Part shown: piece after piece, positions 8,768 through 20,099 of the stretch
Position numbering within the stretch: the first letter of the stretch is position 1
Layout: each line of letters begins with the position of its first letter
Assembly: GCA_018873225.1 (NCBI GenBank)
Contig: JAEILZ010000004.1
Span: forward strand, 186,001 to 250,000
Reading direction: 5' to 3'
Source: [Phialemoniopsis] sp. UDSM-2020
Taxonomy: Eukaryota > Ascomycota > Sordariomycetes > Thyridiales > Thyridiaceae
DNA: 64,000 nt
The notes under the pieces: generated by a model
Databases searched by the model: none
Seen by the model: the letters and a program-made list of their open reading frames with translations, nothing else
What the model was told of the DNA's origin: nothing
Position numbers and translations under genes: made by a program

Positions 8768-10104
8768 ATGTCGTCGCCCCACGGAATCGTCACTATTGAC
8801 GCCTCCGAGCCCATCGAAAAGATCAATCAGATAATTGCCAGAGATGGCGGAGTCATTGTGTCAAACTTCCTCTCCTCTGACCTTCTACAGGAATGCCTGA
8901 CAGCAAGTATGGTGATCCGACTTGAATCTCCCTGATATCATAGATTGACATCTTCCTAGTTGAACCCTACTTTAACGGCCGGGAGCTTTACACGTCTTCA
9001 GCCACTCACAATGAACTTGGGAAGGAGTTCTTTTCCCCAGGATCTCAACGCGTTTATGTGCGTTCACTTACTCATTGTAACCTTCGAATTTGAAGGCTAA
9101 GGGTCTAACAGCTACCTTTGTAGGGGCTCCTGGGCAAGATGCCAAACCAATTGATCAAGATCCTCCGGTTACCAATTTGGAACGGTGTAATGCAGCGTTT
9201 CCTCAGGTATGTAATGGCGTCACCTCCGTGACAGCTTAACTGACTGTTTGCAGCGACGAGTTCGCCTCGTACACCGGAGAGACCCTGGTTCCTCAGAAGA
9301 GTGGCTACATGCTGAACGCTACAACTGGGATTCGGCTAGTGCCTGGGGCAAAGTCGCAACCTCTACACAGGGTATGTCAATATGTTGCGCTGCTATACGG
9401 TCCGTGTGCTGACATTAATGTGCGTACTGCAGGACCAAATGGCCTACCAGATTCGCCCCGACCCTAACAACCCTCTGTTCACCGTGATGGTCGGCTGCTT
9501 GATTGCTGCGACACGGACGACAGTCAAGAATGGCGCTACACGTGTTATACCTGGCAGCCATCTATGGGGAGCCGACCGCGCCCCGAAAGAGGAGGAGGCA
9601 GTATACGCGGAGATGGAGCCTGGTTCTGCTCTTTTCACTCTTGGCTGTAAGTCTGTGACTTTTCTCGAGGATAGCAAAATGGGGCTAATGATGTAGCTTG
9701 CTTCCATGCTGGGTCCGCCAACAACTCCGATCCTGAGGATCCTGATGCACTACGCACACTTTTCGCCGTGTTTGGGTATGTATATAGCCGCTTCCTGACT
9801 GTAAGGGATCTAACAAACCGGTGTAGCCAGCGAGACTACTTCAGACAACACCAAGAAGAGGTTCTGTCCACGCCTATCGAGGTTGCACGCCAGCTTCCAG
9901 ATGATATTCTCAAGATCACTGGATACTGTGAGGATCAACCTTTGACCAAACGAATCCTGACGATAACATACTGACTTATGTACAGACAAGGCAGTCGGAG
10001 GTGTTGGATATGTCGGGGATCATCAAGCGCCGGTGGACTTCCTCCACCAGGACAACAATGGTATTGGTCAGGTAGCTCTTCCCACGGTTGCCGGGGTTAG
10101 GTAG
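8768..10104 (+). CDS. Phytanoyl-CoA-dioxygenase-family (PhyH) Fe(II)/2-oxoglutarate oxygenase
   Basis: Eight exons: 8768-8906, 8960-9057, 9124-9206, 9254-9371, 9433-9646, 9697-9775, 9827-9927, 9986-10104 (introns 47-66 nt); 316 aa, every junction in frame. Iron ligands are visible: H145-R-D147 (PLHRDQMAY) and distal H221 (CFHAGSANNS). The 2-oxoglutarate-binding Arg probably lies in the following RTLFAVFGQRDYF. The run from ATRTTVKNGATRVIPGSH to LPDDILKITGYY resembles fungal FtmOx1/AsqJ-type oxygenases of secondary metabolism. These enzymes hydroxylate, desaturate or make peroxides. Substrate unknown. Dense introns contrast with the single-exon neighbours. The upstream repeat block may drive it. 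Confidence 0.88.
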
Positions 10105-10582
10105 CTGGATGATATCTATACACCTACGTTGGAATTATATGGTGTCTATAATCACTGCGAGAGGAGACATTCGAATCATATAATCGTGTATAATTCTCGG
10201 TCATAACAGAAAGCTTCCCTTACAACCTTCAAATTTAGCTTATTATGAGAATTGTGATTGCCGATTAAGAGGACTGCTCTGAGTAAAGCCTGTATATGTC
10301 TCAGACTGTTTACCTAGTTGTAAAAAGCCTTGGAGCAAACAAGTTGTACCGATGGACATGCAAACTGGACGTCGTGCTGACAGGGAAAGTTTTGATTGTT
10401 GATGGAGGGAGAACATGTGATAGCCCCTTCGCAGTAGTACGTGGAGCCATCTGTGAATGGTGACAATGGTACAGGATTCATGTCTTGCTAATCTACGTAA
10501 AAGCTTCCAGTCACTCCACAGCTACTCAGATACCACTTCTCTATTCCAGTGTGACCAACCAACCGGTCTAATATCTTGAAAT
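10105..10582. other. Intergenic, convergent genes
   Basis: AT-rich spacer between the 3' ends of the dioxygenase and the permease gene; no feature recognised. Confidence 0.5.
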
Positions 10583-12373
10583 TCAGGTTTCAGGCTCGAC
10601 CTCCTCGGGAGAGAAAAGCTCTCTTTCTGCCTTTGTTGAGTACTTTGGAAGGTACCTGAAGATGACTGGCAGCAGAGAGGCGGTGATTAGGGAAACACCG
10701 ATAAAGCTGACTACACAAGCAAAGCCGGTTGTGTATCTTGGAGCATCGGAGGACGGCCAAAAGTAGCTGGCATAGATGGCAGAGCTGGCACCAATGCTGT
10801 TGGTGATGGCGATGGAGACAGCCCGCTTCTCCGCGGGAAGAGACAAGGTCTCAGAGGTCCAGCTCAGGATCAATGGTGCGGTCGGATACAAACCACCGAT
10901 GTACAAACACATGAAGGCGTAACGGACTTTGTCATGCCCTTTCAGTGTCAGGCCGACAACCGCGCTGATCCATGCGATGGAGAGTCCACCGACGATATGC
11001 CAGCGCCGTTCTCGGTATTTGTCGGAGGTCCGTGGAAGGATTAGAAGAACGACCGTGCCAACCTGACAAGAAATGAGTCAGTTCATGTCAGAATGAGCCA
11101 AGCAATGGCAAGTACTCACTGCCCAGATAGGTACCGTCATCCACTGAACAGCAGTGCCGGAGTAACCCATGCTTTTAAGCACGGTGGGAATGAAGTAGGT
11201 AATGCTGGTCGCACTGTTCTGGCAAATGTAGACCAGGATGAAGAAGTACATTCTCAAGTCGACAATGGAGGCCTTGAAGGCTTGCCAGCTGGTCAACTTC
11301 CTCGTGCTTCTCCCGGTATCTTGTTTGTCGTGCATAATGCGGGCTACGGCGATAGCACGCTCTTCCGTGGTCAAGCGTCTGCTGGGGCTGTGAGGGTAGT
11401 CGAGTAGGACAAACTTTGCGATGACAGCAATGCCGACGGTGACAACGCCCTCGATGATGAAGAGCCACCTCCATCCCTCCATGCCGTAAGCGCCTTCCAA
11501 GCCAGAGATCACCGCGCCCGCGATGAGGCCAGCAGCAGCGCCCGCAAAGCAGAGCCCTGTGTAGAACAGACTGAAGCGCTTGCCTGGTCCATGTCAGCAA
11601 CGTCGTACATCCGGAAGCAGGATGGCACACTTACCAATTTCGTTGCTCTTGTACCAGCAAGACATGATGTACAGAACACCTGGGAAAAAGCCGGCCTCGA
11701 TGACACCAAGGAAGAAGCGACAGACGATGATGTCTCTGCTGTTTCGAACTTTGGCCATCGCGCAGCAGACAGCACCCCAGGCCTATAAGCGAGATCAGTA
11801 CGCGTTGCGATGCACGATGTTGAATGTAAATAACCCACTGCCATGAGGATGGATAGATACCACGAAGGCTTTACACGGTACAATATCATATTGGATGGGA
11901 CTTCCCAGATGAGGTATCCGATGAAGAAGACGGAGATCAACAAGGCGTACTCTGTCAAGCCAGTCAGAGGAAGAATCCGTATTGAATAGGTGTTAGTGAG
12001 AGAGATACTTACCGGTATCAGACAGCCCAATGTCTTTACTCATGCCGGCGGCATTTGCATTGCCCTGCCCGGGTTAGTAAAACGTCAAAGGTCCTTTGAA
12101 ATAGTGCTGACCAACAATATTGTTGCGGTCGACGTATGCCATGACGCACATGATCCATAGCATTGGAATCTGGAAGAGGTCGACCTTGCGCAGCATCCTC
12201 TTCTCAACCGCCGTATCGGGCACATATTCTCTCAGGGCAGTCCCGACTTCGTCCCCGCTGAACCCATATTTGCCATGCAAGCTTTCGTCAATGACCGTTC
12301 CTTGAGTTTGGCTCGGTAGCTTTCTGGCTTCGGGCAATGTGAGGTCTTTTACGTGTTTGGGGACTTCGGCCAT
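10583..12373 (-). CDS. MFS permease, anion:cation symporter (Tna1-like) family
   Basis: Six exons on the minus strand: 12373-12116, 12064-12013, 11951-11839, 11782-11635, 11583-11120, 11062-10583; 504 aa. The N-terminal motif MLRKVDLFQIPMLWIMCVMAYVDRNNIGNANAAG is the classic start of fungal ACS carriers such as the nicotinate permease. GLSDTEYALLISVFFIGYLIWEVPSNMIL follows, with about 12 membrane segments and a charged loop SPSRRLTTEERAIAVARI. It imports a small organic anion by proton symport. It faces the Zn2Cys6 gene at 12.9 kb across a shared 502-bp promoter region, a common transporter-regulator pairing. The ATG at 12373 is chosen because the open frame further upstream has no ATG. Confidence 0.88.
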
Positions 12374-12875
12374 CTTGTTGAAGGGCGGGCAATCCTGAGT
12401 CGTGATGGGAAGGATAAGCCAGAGAGAAATTTGAATGTCTGATTGACTGGCCACTGCCTCTTTATCGACAGATCAACCTCTTCTGTACGGGCTTTTAACC
12501 CCTATTAAAGTGACAAGCCCAGTGCCGCTGCCTTCTCCTCACCCCTACCAGAACTGTCTAGCCTCCTGGGGTGAGGTTGCCAAATCTTGGCTGGATTGGT
12601 ATCTTCGGATGTAACCGCGGGTATGAGATAACAACTGTGGAGACGTTAGGAGTCTTCCGAGCGGGGGAGGTTATCAGCGGTCTAGGGAGAGACTACTGGG
12701 AGTGTGAGATCGGCGGACTCTAATCTTTACCCCGCAAGGCTCCCCACAAACCTGCTTGGAGATACCAGGATGCCTACTGGTCATCCCCGGACTTTGCATT
12801 CCGTATTTGAAAGGTTCAGCCCCCAGATGTACACCGAGAGTCGGATTTTGCCGTAGACATCTTTTCTGATTGTTC
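12374..12875. other. Divergent promoter region, permease / Zn2Cys6 regulator
   Basis: 502 bp between two divergent starts. Contains an isolated CCGCGG (about 12616) and CGG/CCG triplets but no clear array or TATA box. No ORF of note. Confidence 0.45.
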
Positions 12876-15380
12876 ATGCCGGCTCCCGAGCCACAGTCGC
12901 ACGCGGTAGTACCCATGTCAGCCCCAAATTTCCCACCGTTACAGGCGCGATACGCCCGCACTAGGATCTCTCGCGCATGCGTTGCGTGTCAACAAAAGAA
13001 GCAAAAGGTAGAGCTGCTCGGCTGAACATGGAAAGCGTCCTTTGCTAATCAATTTTTAGTGCGATGGCCGGACTCCCTCCTGCAACAACTGTCTGAGGGC
13101 AAGTAGAAGTGAGTCGCATACCTTCGTCTGTACAGGGCTGGTTTCATTCAGATGCTGACAGACAGCTTTAAGCTTGCATCATCCAGGACCCATCTACCAA
13201 ACGGCAGCATCCTCGAGGATATCTCGAAGCCCTCGAGAACCACAACGCCGCCCTCGAGAACCATGTTGCTTCGCTCGAGCAGAAGGTCAAGGACCTGCAA
13301 TGCAATGCTGGCCTAAATGGATTGCCTCGGAACACCCCGTCAACCACTGAGGGTTTCTCCCCTGAAAGGTCAGCTTGATTCAGGTGTATCTATCTGGACC
13401 ATGTTAACCCGTCTCCACACGCAGCCAACCAATACATCCCAATCACCTCGACAGCAATCCTGGCGACGACACCACCAACCGTCATAACTCCAATGCATCC
13501 ATGGTAGGGGCGTTCAGTGAAACGGAAGGTTCTCCAGTGACAGGAAACCAATCCAGCGCTGGCCCAGATATCGAAGATGCTACCAATATCGAGTTACTAT
13601 GCCTCCGGTCGGCGGGGGCGGATCCTCACTACTTTGGAGCGTCGTCGACCTACTCCTTCACGAAGATCTTCTCGGCGTCTCTCCGCGCGATACGAACGCA
13701 AGCGCCTGGGATGAGCATGTCTGGAGTGTCAGACAGCTTTGTCCAGTATCGCCCGAAACCGACTCCAATGCAACTGCCTGGCAAGTCTCTCACCACGATG
13801 CTCACAGCTGCATACTTCGACCAAATACACCCACAGTTCCCGTTCCTTCATCGACCAACGTATATGCAATGGGAAGATGAAGTGTTAAAGGCGTCTGAGG
13901 GAGGATACGCGCCTGACCCTGCCAAAGCTTTCTTCGTATATGCGGCAAGTACTGTACGAATATGTTGCCCGAGCTAGTTAGCTGACCTTCTTAGCTATCG
14001 GCAGTAGGAGCCCTGACTGGGCCACTGGCCGGTGGCACCCTTCCTGAGGTATAGCTTGTGCCATAGCATCATCATGTTCCCACGGCTCGCGCTGACTTTG
14101 AAATAGGGGCTCTTTGCATCGGCAGAAGAGCTTTTCGAACACGTCATCAAACTGAACACCTTGGAGTCAATACAGGCGATCCTTTGCTGCGCCATGTACT
14201 CCATTCGGTCGCCAGTCGGGGTTTCAGTATGGTAGGGGCTCTTATGATACCACGATGATGCATGCTTGGACTAACATCAGTCAGGCTCCTGTCGGGGCTC
14301 GCCCTGCGGCTGTGTACCGAGCTCGGACTGCATCGGAGAATGCGATGGAACAAATTCGATGCGAATCCAGTGAAGACGCAAATCCGTAAGCGTGTGTTCT
14401 GGTGCAGCTATAACTTGGACCGTGCAGTGTCTGTCACCTTGGGTCGCCCCCAAGGCATCACTGACAGCGACATTGATGTTGAGGTAGGATGATGGTTATC
14501 CGCACTATCAGTAATTTGCTGACAGAGATCACAGTTCCCGCTTGATATCGACGACGCAAACCTCACACCAACAGGTATGCTTTGCCAACCAAGGATGAGT
14601 GGAAACGACAATAGTGCGGCCAGTACCACGATGTCAGCTGCGATTCATACTCTCCGTCTGCGGCGGCTTTGGGCAAGGATACAAGGCTCTGTATACCCCC
14701 AAGTATGTGGTGAGAACAACGCGACACCGACTTCCGTGATCGAAGGATTGAAGTGTGAGCTCGACCAGTGGCTCGCGTCGGCGCCGCCACAGCTACCCTC
14801 CAACGAGGAACACAACAATGCTTTCGGTTCACCTGAATGGTTCGAGGCGATATATCACCATTCGGTTCTGCTACTCTACCGCCACAGTCTTGTCAATCGC
14901 TGCGAACGCGCCCCACCCGCGACTTTCATATTCTGTGCCCGATCGAGCTCCCAGCTCTGCGCTTTGTACCGGCATTTCTATGTGAGCAATCGTCTCACAG
15001 ATACGTGGGCATCACTGCACAACCTGTTCCTCGGTGGAGTTACCTTTATCTACTGTCTGTGGTCGAGTGCCGAGGCGAGAGCACATTTCCGATTAGACAG
15101 CGTCTCGGACACGTTCACCGCCTGCAATGTGGTCCTGTCCATCATCACCGAGAGATGGGCGTGTGCGGGCCCATACAGGAACGCCTTTGACATGCTGACG
15201 CGGGCAACGATGGCGATGCTGGTGGAGAACATGGCGACAACAATGGAGCCGTCATTTCCAGTCCTACCTTCACCAGCAAATGACCAGTTCTCAGGATACG
15301 TCGCTGATATGGCCGAGGTTGGCATATGTACATCTCTAGAAGACTTGCTGTCAACGATGATGGACCCTCCAGCACCTTGA
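12876..15380 (+). CDS. Zn2Cys6 transcription factor, XlnR-type with fungal_trans domain
   Basis: Eight exons: 12876-13007, 13060-13108, 13173-13368, 13425-13948, 14005-14048, 14107-14231, 14285-14483, 14526-15380; 707 aa. The zinc cluster is built across three exons: C35-x2-C38-x6-C45-x6-C52-x2-C55-x6-C62. A short coiled coil follows (YLEALENHNAALENHVASLEQKVKDLQ), suiting dimerisation. The regulatory domain has DQIHPQFPFLHRPTYMQWED, LSGLALRLCTELGLHRR and RVFWCSYNLDRAVSVTLGRP, the standard fungal_trans signature. The seventh intron is only 42 nt, so that junction is the least certain. Probable regulator of the divergent permease and perhaps of the dioxygenase. Nuclear. Confidence 0.87.
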
Positions 15381-16152
15381 GAAGTCTGGCTCTGATGCTG
15401 GCACTCCAAGCGGATTGCGGAGCCAGACGCTGTACCATTCAAACCAGATGCAAATGTATAAGCCGCCCTTAGACTTCATTCAGGAGTGGCCCGAACGCAC
15501 AATAGGCTGCACATAATATAGTGGTATTATAGGATCCTATGTCTCGTCCATCTGCCAAAGATCAATCGAAGGTCGACGTTACGTTCAGGCCCATTCACTT
15601 TGTGGTACTCGCACAAGCCGCTCATGTTCTCTGAATGCTGGCTAGCTCACTGCAAGCTAAACACACCTAAGCAAAGTCTGGCGTACACTTGCAACCAGTG
15701 ACGAGCCATGAACACCAGGAGATAGCAAGTCATCATCACAAATCACCGCTGCGATAGCAGTAAAAGGCTTTCTATCCATTAATCAGTGAGTGAGTGATGC
15801 ATGGAGGCACTGTGGGTCATGTCATGCTTTGCTCCAGAAAGCTTGTCCAGAGCTTAGTGCCATTAGGGTTCAACCTGCCTGTGTTCCCAGACACTATGTC
15901 GAGATTTAGCAAGGCGCCTCTACCGGTCTCACATGGTGATAGGTGACGAGAAGCCTCAGCGCGCACGCACTTCATAAGTATAGCATAATTGACTCACTAC
16001 CTCACTCCACAACTATATAAAATCTCAAGATTCCTCGTTCCTAAATACGTCGGAGACCCAGGTATGCAAGCTCACAAAACATCAACCAAAAGACATCATT
16101 GCAATCCACGATCCAGCCAGACACAGTTTATTTTGTCATCACTCGGCCTATC
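15381..16152. other. Intergenic, AT-rich tract begins
   Basis: No gene recognised. TATATAAAA at 16014-16022 is the likely TATA box of the cysteine-module gene, 139 bp before its ATG. Confidence 0.55.
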
Positions 16153-16701
16153 ATGTCAGCACACACAAAAACGTGCAGTTGCGACCAGTGCGGTGGCTGC
16201 CGCGCTCCGGTCGACGCAACGCAAACACTTTGCGCCTTCTGCCGTGGAAGACGATGCTTGATAGTCTGCACCTGCGATTGCGGCTGCAAAAGTACGATAG
16301 CGGGCGAGGCGAGCAGAAAGGCGGGAAAATGCTGGTATTGCCGCACCAACCACAGAAATTGCGACTGCGCAGTCTGCGGATGCACCAAACCGATCGCCGC
16401 CAAAAAGCGGGAAACCAAGTGTTATAAGTGCCAGCGACAACCGGAATGCCGCGATGGTACTGCTGCAAAGGAAGCCAGTGCGAGCTCCTCTGGTGACTAC
16501 ATCTCCAGTACCAAGGCTGGAGACTCCGGGGATGGCGATGTGAGCACTGGGTACACTAGCTCGACAGCCAGCGGTCTCTTTGCAGTCGACGGCAAAACAT
16601 CGCTATGCCGGTGCCCCAAGGTAGAATGCGCCTGCATCACTCCGGTCGAGCCGGCTGGTTCGACCTGCAATCTATGCATTGAGAATAGTCATATGTATTG
16701 A
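16153..16701 (+). CDS. Cysteine-module protein A (unrecognised family)
   Basis: Single exon, 182 aa, ATG at 16153 (the open frame to the left has only a TTG). I do not recognise the family. 26 Cys in four tandem modules of the form C-x-C-x(1-4)-C-x-C-x(9-14)-C-x2-C-x(4-6)-C. Module 1 is C8,10,13,16,27,30,35; module 2 is C39,41,43,45,60,63, followed by C70; module 3 is C70,72,75,77,90,93,99. A Ser/Gly/Thr-rich linker (about 103-148) precedes a final six-Cys module. No signal peptide, so probably cytosolic or nuclear. CxxC and CxC pairs suggest structural zinc or copper binding; this is inference. Paralogues B, C and D follow downstream, each with its own TATA box. It is not a Zn2Cys6 or ring-type pattern I can name. 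Confidence 0.75.
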   Translation: MSAHTKTCSCDQCGGCRAPVDATQTLCAFCRGRRCLIVCTCDCGCKSTIAGEASRKAGKCWYCRTNHRNCDCAVCGCTKPIAAKKRETKCYKCQRQPECRDGTAAKEASASSSGDYISSTKAGDSGDGDVSTGYTSSTASGLFAVDGKTSLCRCPKVECACITPVEPAGSTCNLCIENSHMY

Positions 16702-16867
16702 CTAGGAGGCTTCTCAAACCCGAATCCAACGAGTTGACTTCTGCAACCGCCTTGGTCATATTTAAAAGGTCCACAATAGGATAGTCTTAATCGAACTGTC
16801 TGTCCAAATGCACTGTATATTCACCACGGAAAGGTCTCCGTGTAATGAGCAAGGTCAGCAACATTGG

Positions 16868-17083
16868 TTACGTTAAGTGTCGTCAACTAGACTCTGTAGT
16901 TTGTGCAAGGTGGGCTATCTGACCACATCGGTCTCTATACAGGCCGGTGCAATAGCAAGGGAAACTTACCAAGAACAGCGTCTGAACAGTTTTGGAGATC
17001 CTGCTTCTATAACAATTGATGAGGCAGGAGACGGACAATGTACGAAGGTAGATAGAACAAGCATTCCATCAAATCATTCTTAA
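16868..17083 (+). pseudogene. Possible degenerate trace of a cysteine-module gene
   Basis: An open stretch without an ATG begins with RLCSLCKVGYL, matching the CxxC-x4-C end of a module with the last Cys replaced by Tyr. It continues into a Ser/Ala/Gly-rich linker and one more Cys. Too short to be sure. Confidence 0.25.
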
Positions 17084-17164
17084 CTAAAACGCATCAGAAT
17101 GTGTTTCGAGTCGGCTACCAGGCGCTTTCAGTATGACCATTTCAATAGATGCGAATAGATTCAC

Positions 17165-17401
17165 TTGATATCTTCATATATTTGTATTGGCGGTCGATTT
17201 ACAAGCTCCTGTGTGATTTCCAGCCTAACTCACTACAACTATAAAGTCATGACACTAGAAGCGGGACATTGTGATCGGAAATGTTATGGATGCAACATAG
17301 GCAGGTGTGTACTCAGTAGTGAGTGTGATCTATATTTCAAATCGTCATTCAGTGGGCGAATCACCTGTAACTGCACCAAGGATGTAAGACCCATGTCATG
17401 A
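17165..17401 (+). pseudogene. Relic of a cysteine-module gene between A and B
   Basis: 78-codon open stretch with no ATG start. It reads Y-N-Y-K-V then GHCDRKCYGCNIGRC, matching the C-x-C ... C-x2-C-x4-C module, followed by a linker FSGRITCNC like YFPGIQCQC of protein B and then a stop. The two Tyr where the family has Cys fit C-to-T decay. Interpreted as a truncated, unstarted copy of one and a half modules. Confidence 0.5.
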
Positions 17402-17534
17402 GCGAATTTTCGCATATAAGTCAACACAATAATACACAAAAGGCGTTGACACATGTTGGTCTGCAACACACTATTAATGCAATGAATCCGAGTACTGTGC
17501 CATTATAGCTAGCTGGAGGAAGGCTAGGACAATC

Positions 17535-17542
17535 TATATAAA
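17535..17542 (+). promoter_or_regulatory. TATA box of cysteine-module gene B
   Basis: TATATAAA, 118 bp before the ATG at 17660. A similar box precedes A (16014), the dead copy C (18855) and D (20032). Confidence 0.55.
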
Positions 17543-17659
17543 CTCTTGACCCTACCGAGCGGATATGGTTGATTTACTGCCTGGCAAAGAGGAAAATCGA
17601 AGAGACTCTGACAAAGCATCACTCACGTATTACAGTCGAGAAAACAATTCCGCTTGACA

Positions 17660-18247
17660 ATGTCCGCCCGTGCAAGCTCCTCGCGTGCCACCAACAGCCA
17701 GAACGATGGCGAGAAAGGCAAAAAAAGCCGCAAGCGGTACGGTCACTTCAATCACACATGCGCCTGCAGCGGCTGCGACTGCCCGATCAAAGTTCGAACT
17801 CGCACCGAAGTGTGCAGGCGATGCCGCCACCAATGTGGAGAAGGATACACTGAATGCGAATGCACTCGTTGCGTTGGCTGTACTACCCAGGTCAAAATAA
17901 GCAATTCCGGACAGCCTTCGATATGTTTTGACTGCAAGGCGAACAGGTGTGAAGCGTCTGAGATCACCAGCACCTACTTCCCGGGCATCCAGTGTCAATG
18001 CAGCTGTGGCTGCCGGGGCATGCTCTCAGACGTCGGTGTCTGTCTCCTTTGCCAAAACGGCGCCTGTATTGGTGTTAGGGCCCGGCCCGAGGACATCTTG
18101 AGCACCGTTCAAGGTCAGGTTGGGCAGCCGCAGATAGCTGACACTTTTCAAGGCTTGTGCGCATGTGTATGCGCCTGCCAGTCTCCCGTCGTCAATGTAG
18201 GCGACGCTTGCTACTTCTGCCGCTTGGGTGGGTGTCAACAACAGTAG
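17660..18247 (+). CDS. Cysteine-module protein B (unrecognised family)
   Basis: Single exon, 195 aa, ATG at 17660. A Lys/Arg-rich leader (GEKGKKSRKRYGHFNH) could act as a nuclear localisation or nucleic-acid contact. It precedes exactly four seven-Cys modules, 28 Cys in all. They start at about residue 34 (CACSGCDC...CRRCRHQC), 67 (CECTRCVGC...CFDCKANRC), 111 (CQCSCGC...CLLCQNGAC) and 168 (CACVCACQ...CYFCRLGGC). No signal peptide and no membrane segment. Same architecture as A with a different linker. Gene C downstream has the same 588-nt length and aligns module by module but is inactivated. Function unknown; metal binding is the simplest guess. Codon use and intronless structure resemble A. 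Confidence 0.75.
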   Translation: MSARASSSRATNSQNDGEKGKKSRKRYGHFNHTCACSGCDCPIKVRTRTEVCRRCRHQCGEGYTECECTRCVGCTTQVKISNSGQPSICFDCKANRCEASEITSTYFPGIQCQCSCGCRGMLSDVGVCLLCQNGACIGVRARPEDILSTVQGQVGQPQIADTFQGLCACVCACQSPVVNVGDACYFCRLGGCQQQ

Positions 18248-18958
18248 GCAATCATAAAAATGGCGATCCACCATGGGAAGCATGTAATTATAACCAGCAA
18301 ATGACAGATCCTGGGGTTGGAAGATGGGAGATAAGAGGAAGCATTATCAGTCAGGGGTTTTTATTTGATCCTTTGGGGTGAGATTCGGAATTGGACTTGT
18401 TTCAGATATGCTAAATCATTGAATTGGTTACACTATCCCTCGTGAGCCTTCGTTAGACCGATTTGCAAACCCAAGTCATAAAATATAAGTCTAAAAGCTA
18501 TAGATGGATATGAAAGTTCAAGTGTGTATTCAATATTGTGGCCTATCTTCAGGGCTATATTGGGTCCATGATATCACCGCCATAATGGACAGGCTGTAAA
18601 TTAAAGTACTGTCAAAGAAATAAGCATCAGAACGTATAGAGCTACATCAGTGAATATAGATTCTCATTGTATAACTGCGAAAGTCTTGGCTCTGTGGACA
18701 AGCCGATTGGAGTGAATTCGTGCCTGAGCCGTAAACTAATACATCTTTCATGTTAGATGTGAGCATTCAAAGGCATGTATCCAAATACTACTATACAAGT
18801 GACTGGCTAGACCACAGCCTTATTATACGCGAATATTGACTTGACCAAAATAGGTATATATAGAGATGTCTTCTCCTTCTAAAGACCTGGTATCAGGCCT
18901 TTTATATTCTGACCTCTTGAAGATTCTCCTTCCTAGAGCAGGTTGTGCTCTGTTCGAT
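18248..18958. other. AT-rich intergenic
   Basis: No gene seen. Rich in TA dinucleotides; contains TATATATAG at 18855-18863, about 100 bp before the dead copy C. Confidence 0.5.
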
Positions 18959-18961
18959 ATG

Positions 18962-19549
18962 ATGTCTAGCAGCATACAGCCCTCAAACTCTTAGAAGCAT
19001 GGTAAGCATAAGGGTAAAAAAGCTTACAAGCAGGACAATAAGAAAGATCGCAAGCAGGATGAGAAGAAAGAAAGCAAGAAGGACGGTAAAAAGGATAAGT
19101 CTGGCCCGACTGAGATATGCTGCTGTTGGAACTGCGACTGCTCTCGACTTGCATATGGCACCCGTCAATGTTGCTAATGTTGCGCGGCTGGTAGATACGG
19201 CTTAACTGCGATATGCAAATGTAGTAACTGCGGTGATTGTAAAGCCTTGGTGCTGAAGGTTTCTGGTTAACTATCGATATGTGCGCGATACCAGGAAGGT
19301 CAGTGTCTAGAGATCGAAAGCAGTACGTTTACCGGCTACACATATGCTTACTTCTATGGCTACCGGGTCATCCTCGAAACCCCAGGAGAGTATCCACTGT
19401 ATCAGAATAGCACATACACCGCCCACAGACTCCTATCCATCCCACTCAGCGATGGATTTCGCTGTACATACCCTTATTACTACACCAACACAGTCGCCGT
19501 CATAGACACTGCATGCAGACACTACCGTTCTGGCTCGTGCCGGTTTTAG
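18962..19549 (+). pseudogene. RIP-inactivated cysteine-module paralogue C
   Basis: One frame of 588 nt from ATG 18962 to TAG 19549, exactly the length of intact gene B, with three internal stops: TAG at 18992 and TAA after codons reading CC and VSG. A Lys/Asp-rich leader (KQDNKKDRKQDEKKESKK) is followed by four modules in register with B. About thirteen positions that are Cys in the family are Tyr here (TGC/TGT to TAC/TAT), seven of them in module 3 (YAYFYGYR, EYPLYQNSTY) and four in module 4. TG to TA is CpA to TpA on the other strand, and CAG to TAG or CAA to TAA is the same change on this strand. That is the RIP pattern. No frameshift is present. Confidence 0.8.
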
Positions 19550-20099
19550 CAAGTCTAGAACGGACTAAGACTCACCGGAGATGATGACATAAGATGGGAG
19601 ATTAGTATAACGAGTTGACATACATATGCGATCAGATGCTTAGGCCGCCAGCCTGTAGGATTCTAGGCATCATATTTTAGACGCCTTAGCTCAACTGATG
19701 GATCAGCGACAATAGGGTTCCGTAGGGACTCATAGAGGCGAAAACAATTCTCAACTTAATTCTAAACATATTAATTAATTTCATTATAATACGACTCTTT
19801 AGTATCAAGTCTAACATTCATTGAACACAGGCATAACCCAACTGAATGAAGTGTATACATAGGCCCAGAACGTGTTTCCCTCAATATCCGGGATATAACA
19901 AATACTTCTGCACCAGTCCTTTCCTTAAGGGGAAACTCTTTAAGCCGTTTGTAGTCTATCCAGTCAAAGATCAGCAAAGAACAAACAATAGGATTTCACT
20001 ACATAAATACCTTGCCTCCCAGATCTAGAATTATAAAAGGCCAAAAGAGAAAAAGATTCCTAAACCTCAATCCCTGACTCCACCATCCCAAAATCAGCA
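19550..20099. other. AT-rich intergenic
   Basis: No gene recognised. Contains TATAAAAG at 20032-20039, the likely TATA box of gene D. Confidence 0.5.

Noticed and set aside
12065..12115. Reading the permease exon 1 through to a stop at about 12074
   Set aside because: Removing the 51-nt intron restores the family motif DRNNIGNANAAG, so the stop is intronic.
16153..18247. Calling the cysteine-module proteins metallothioneins or Zn2Cys6 regulators
   Set aside because: Cys spacing differs from the Zn2Cys6 pattern, the proteins are much longer than fungal metallothioneins, and no regulatory domain is present.
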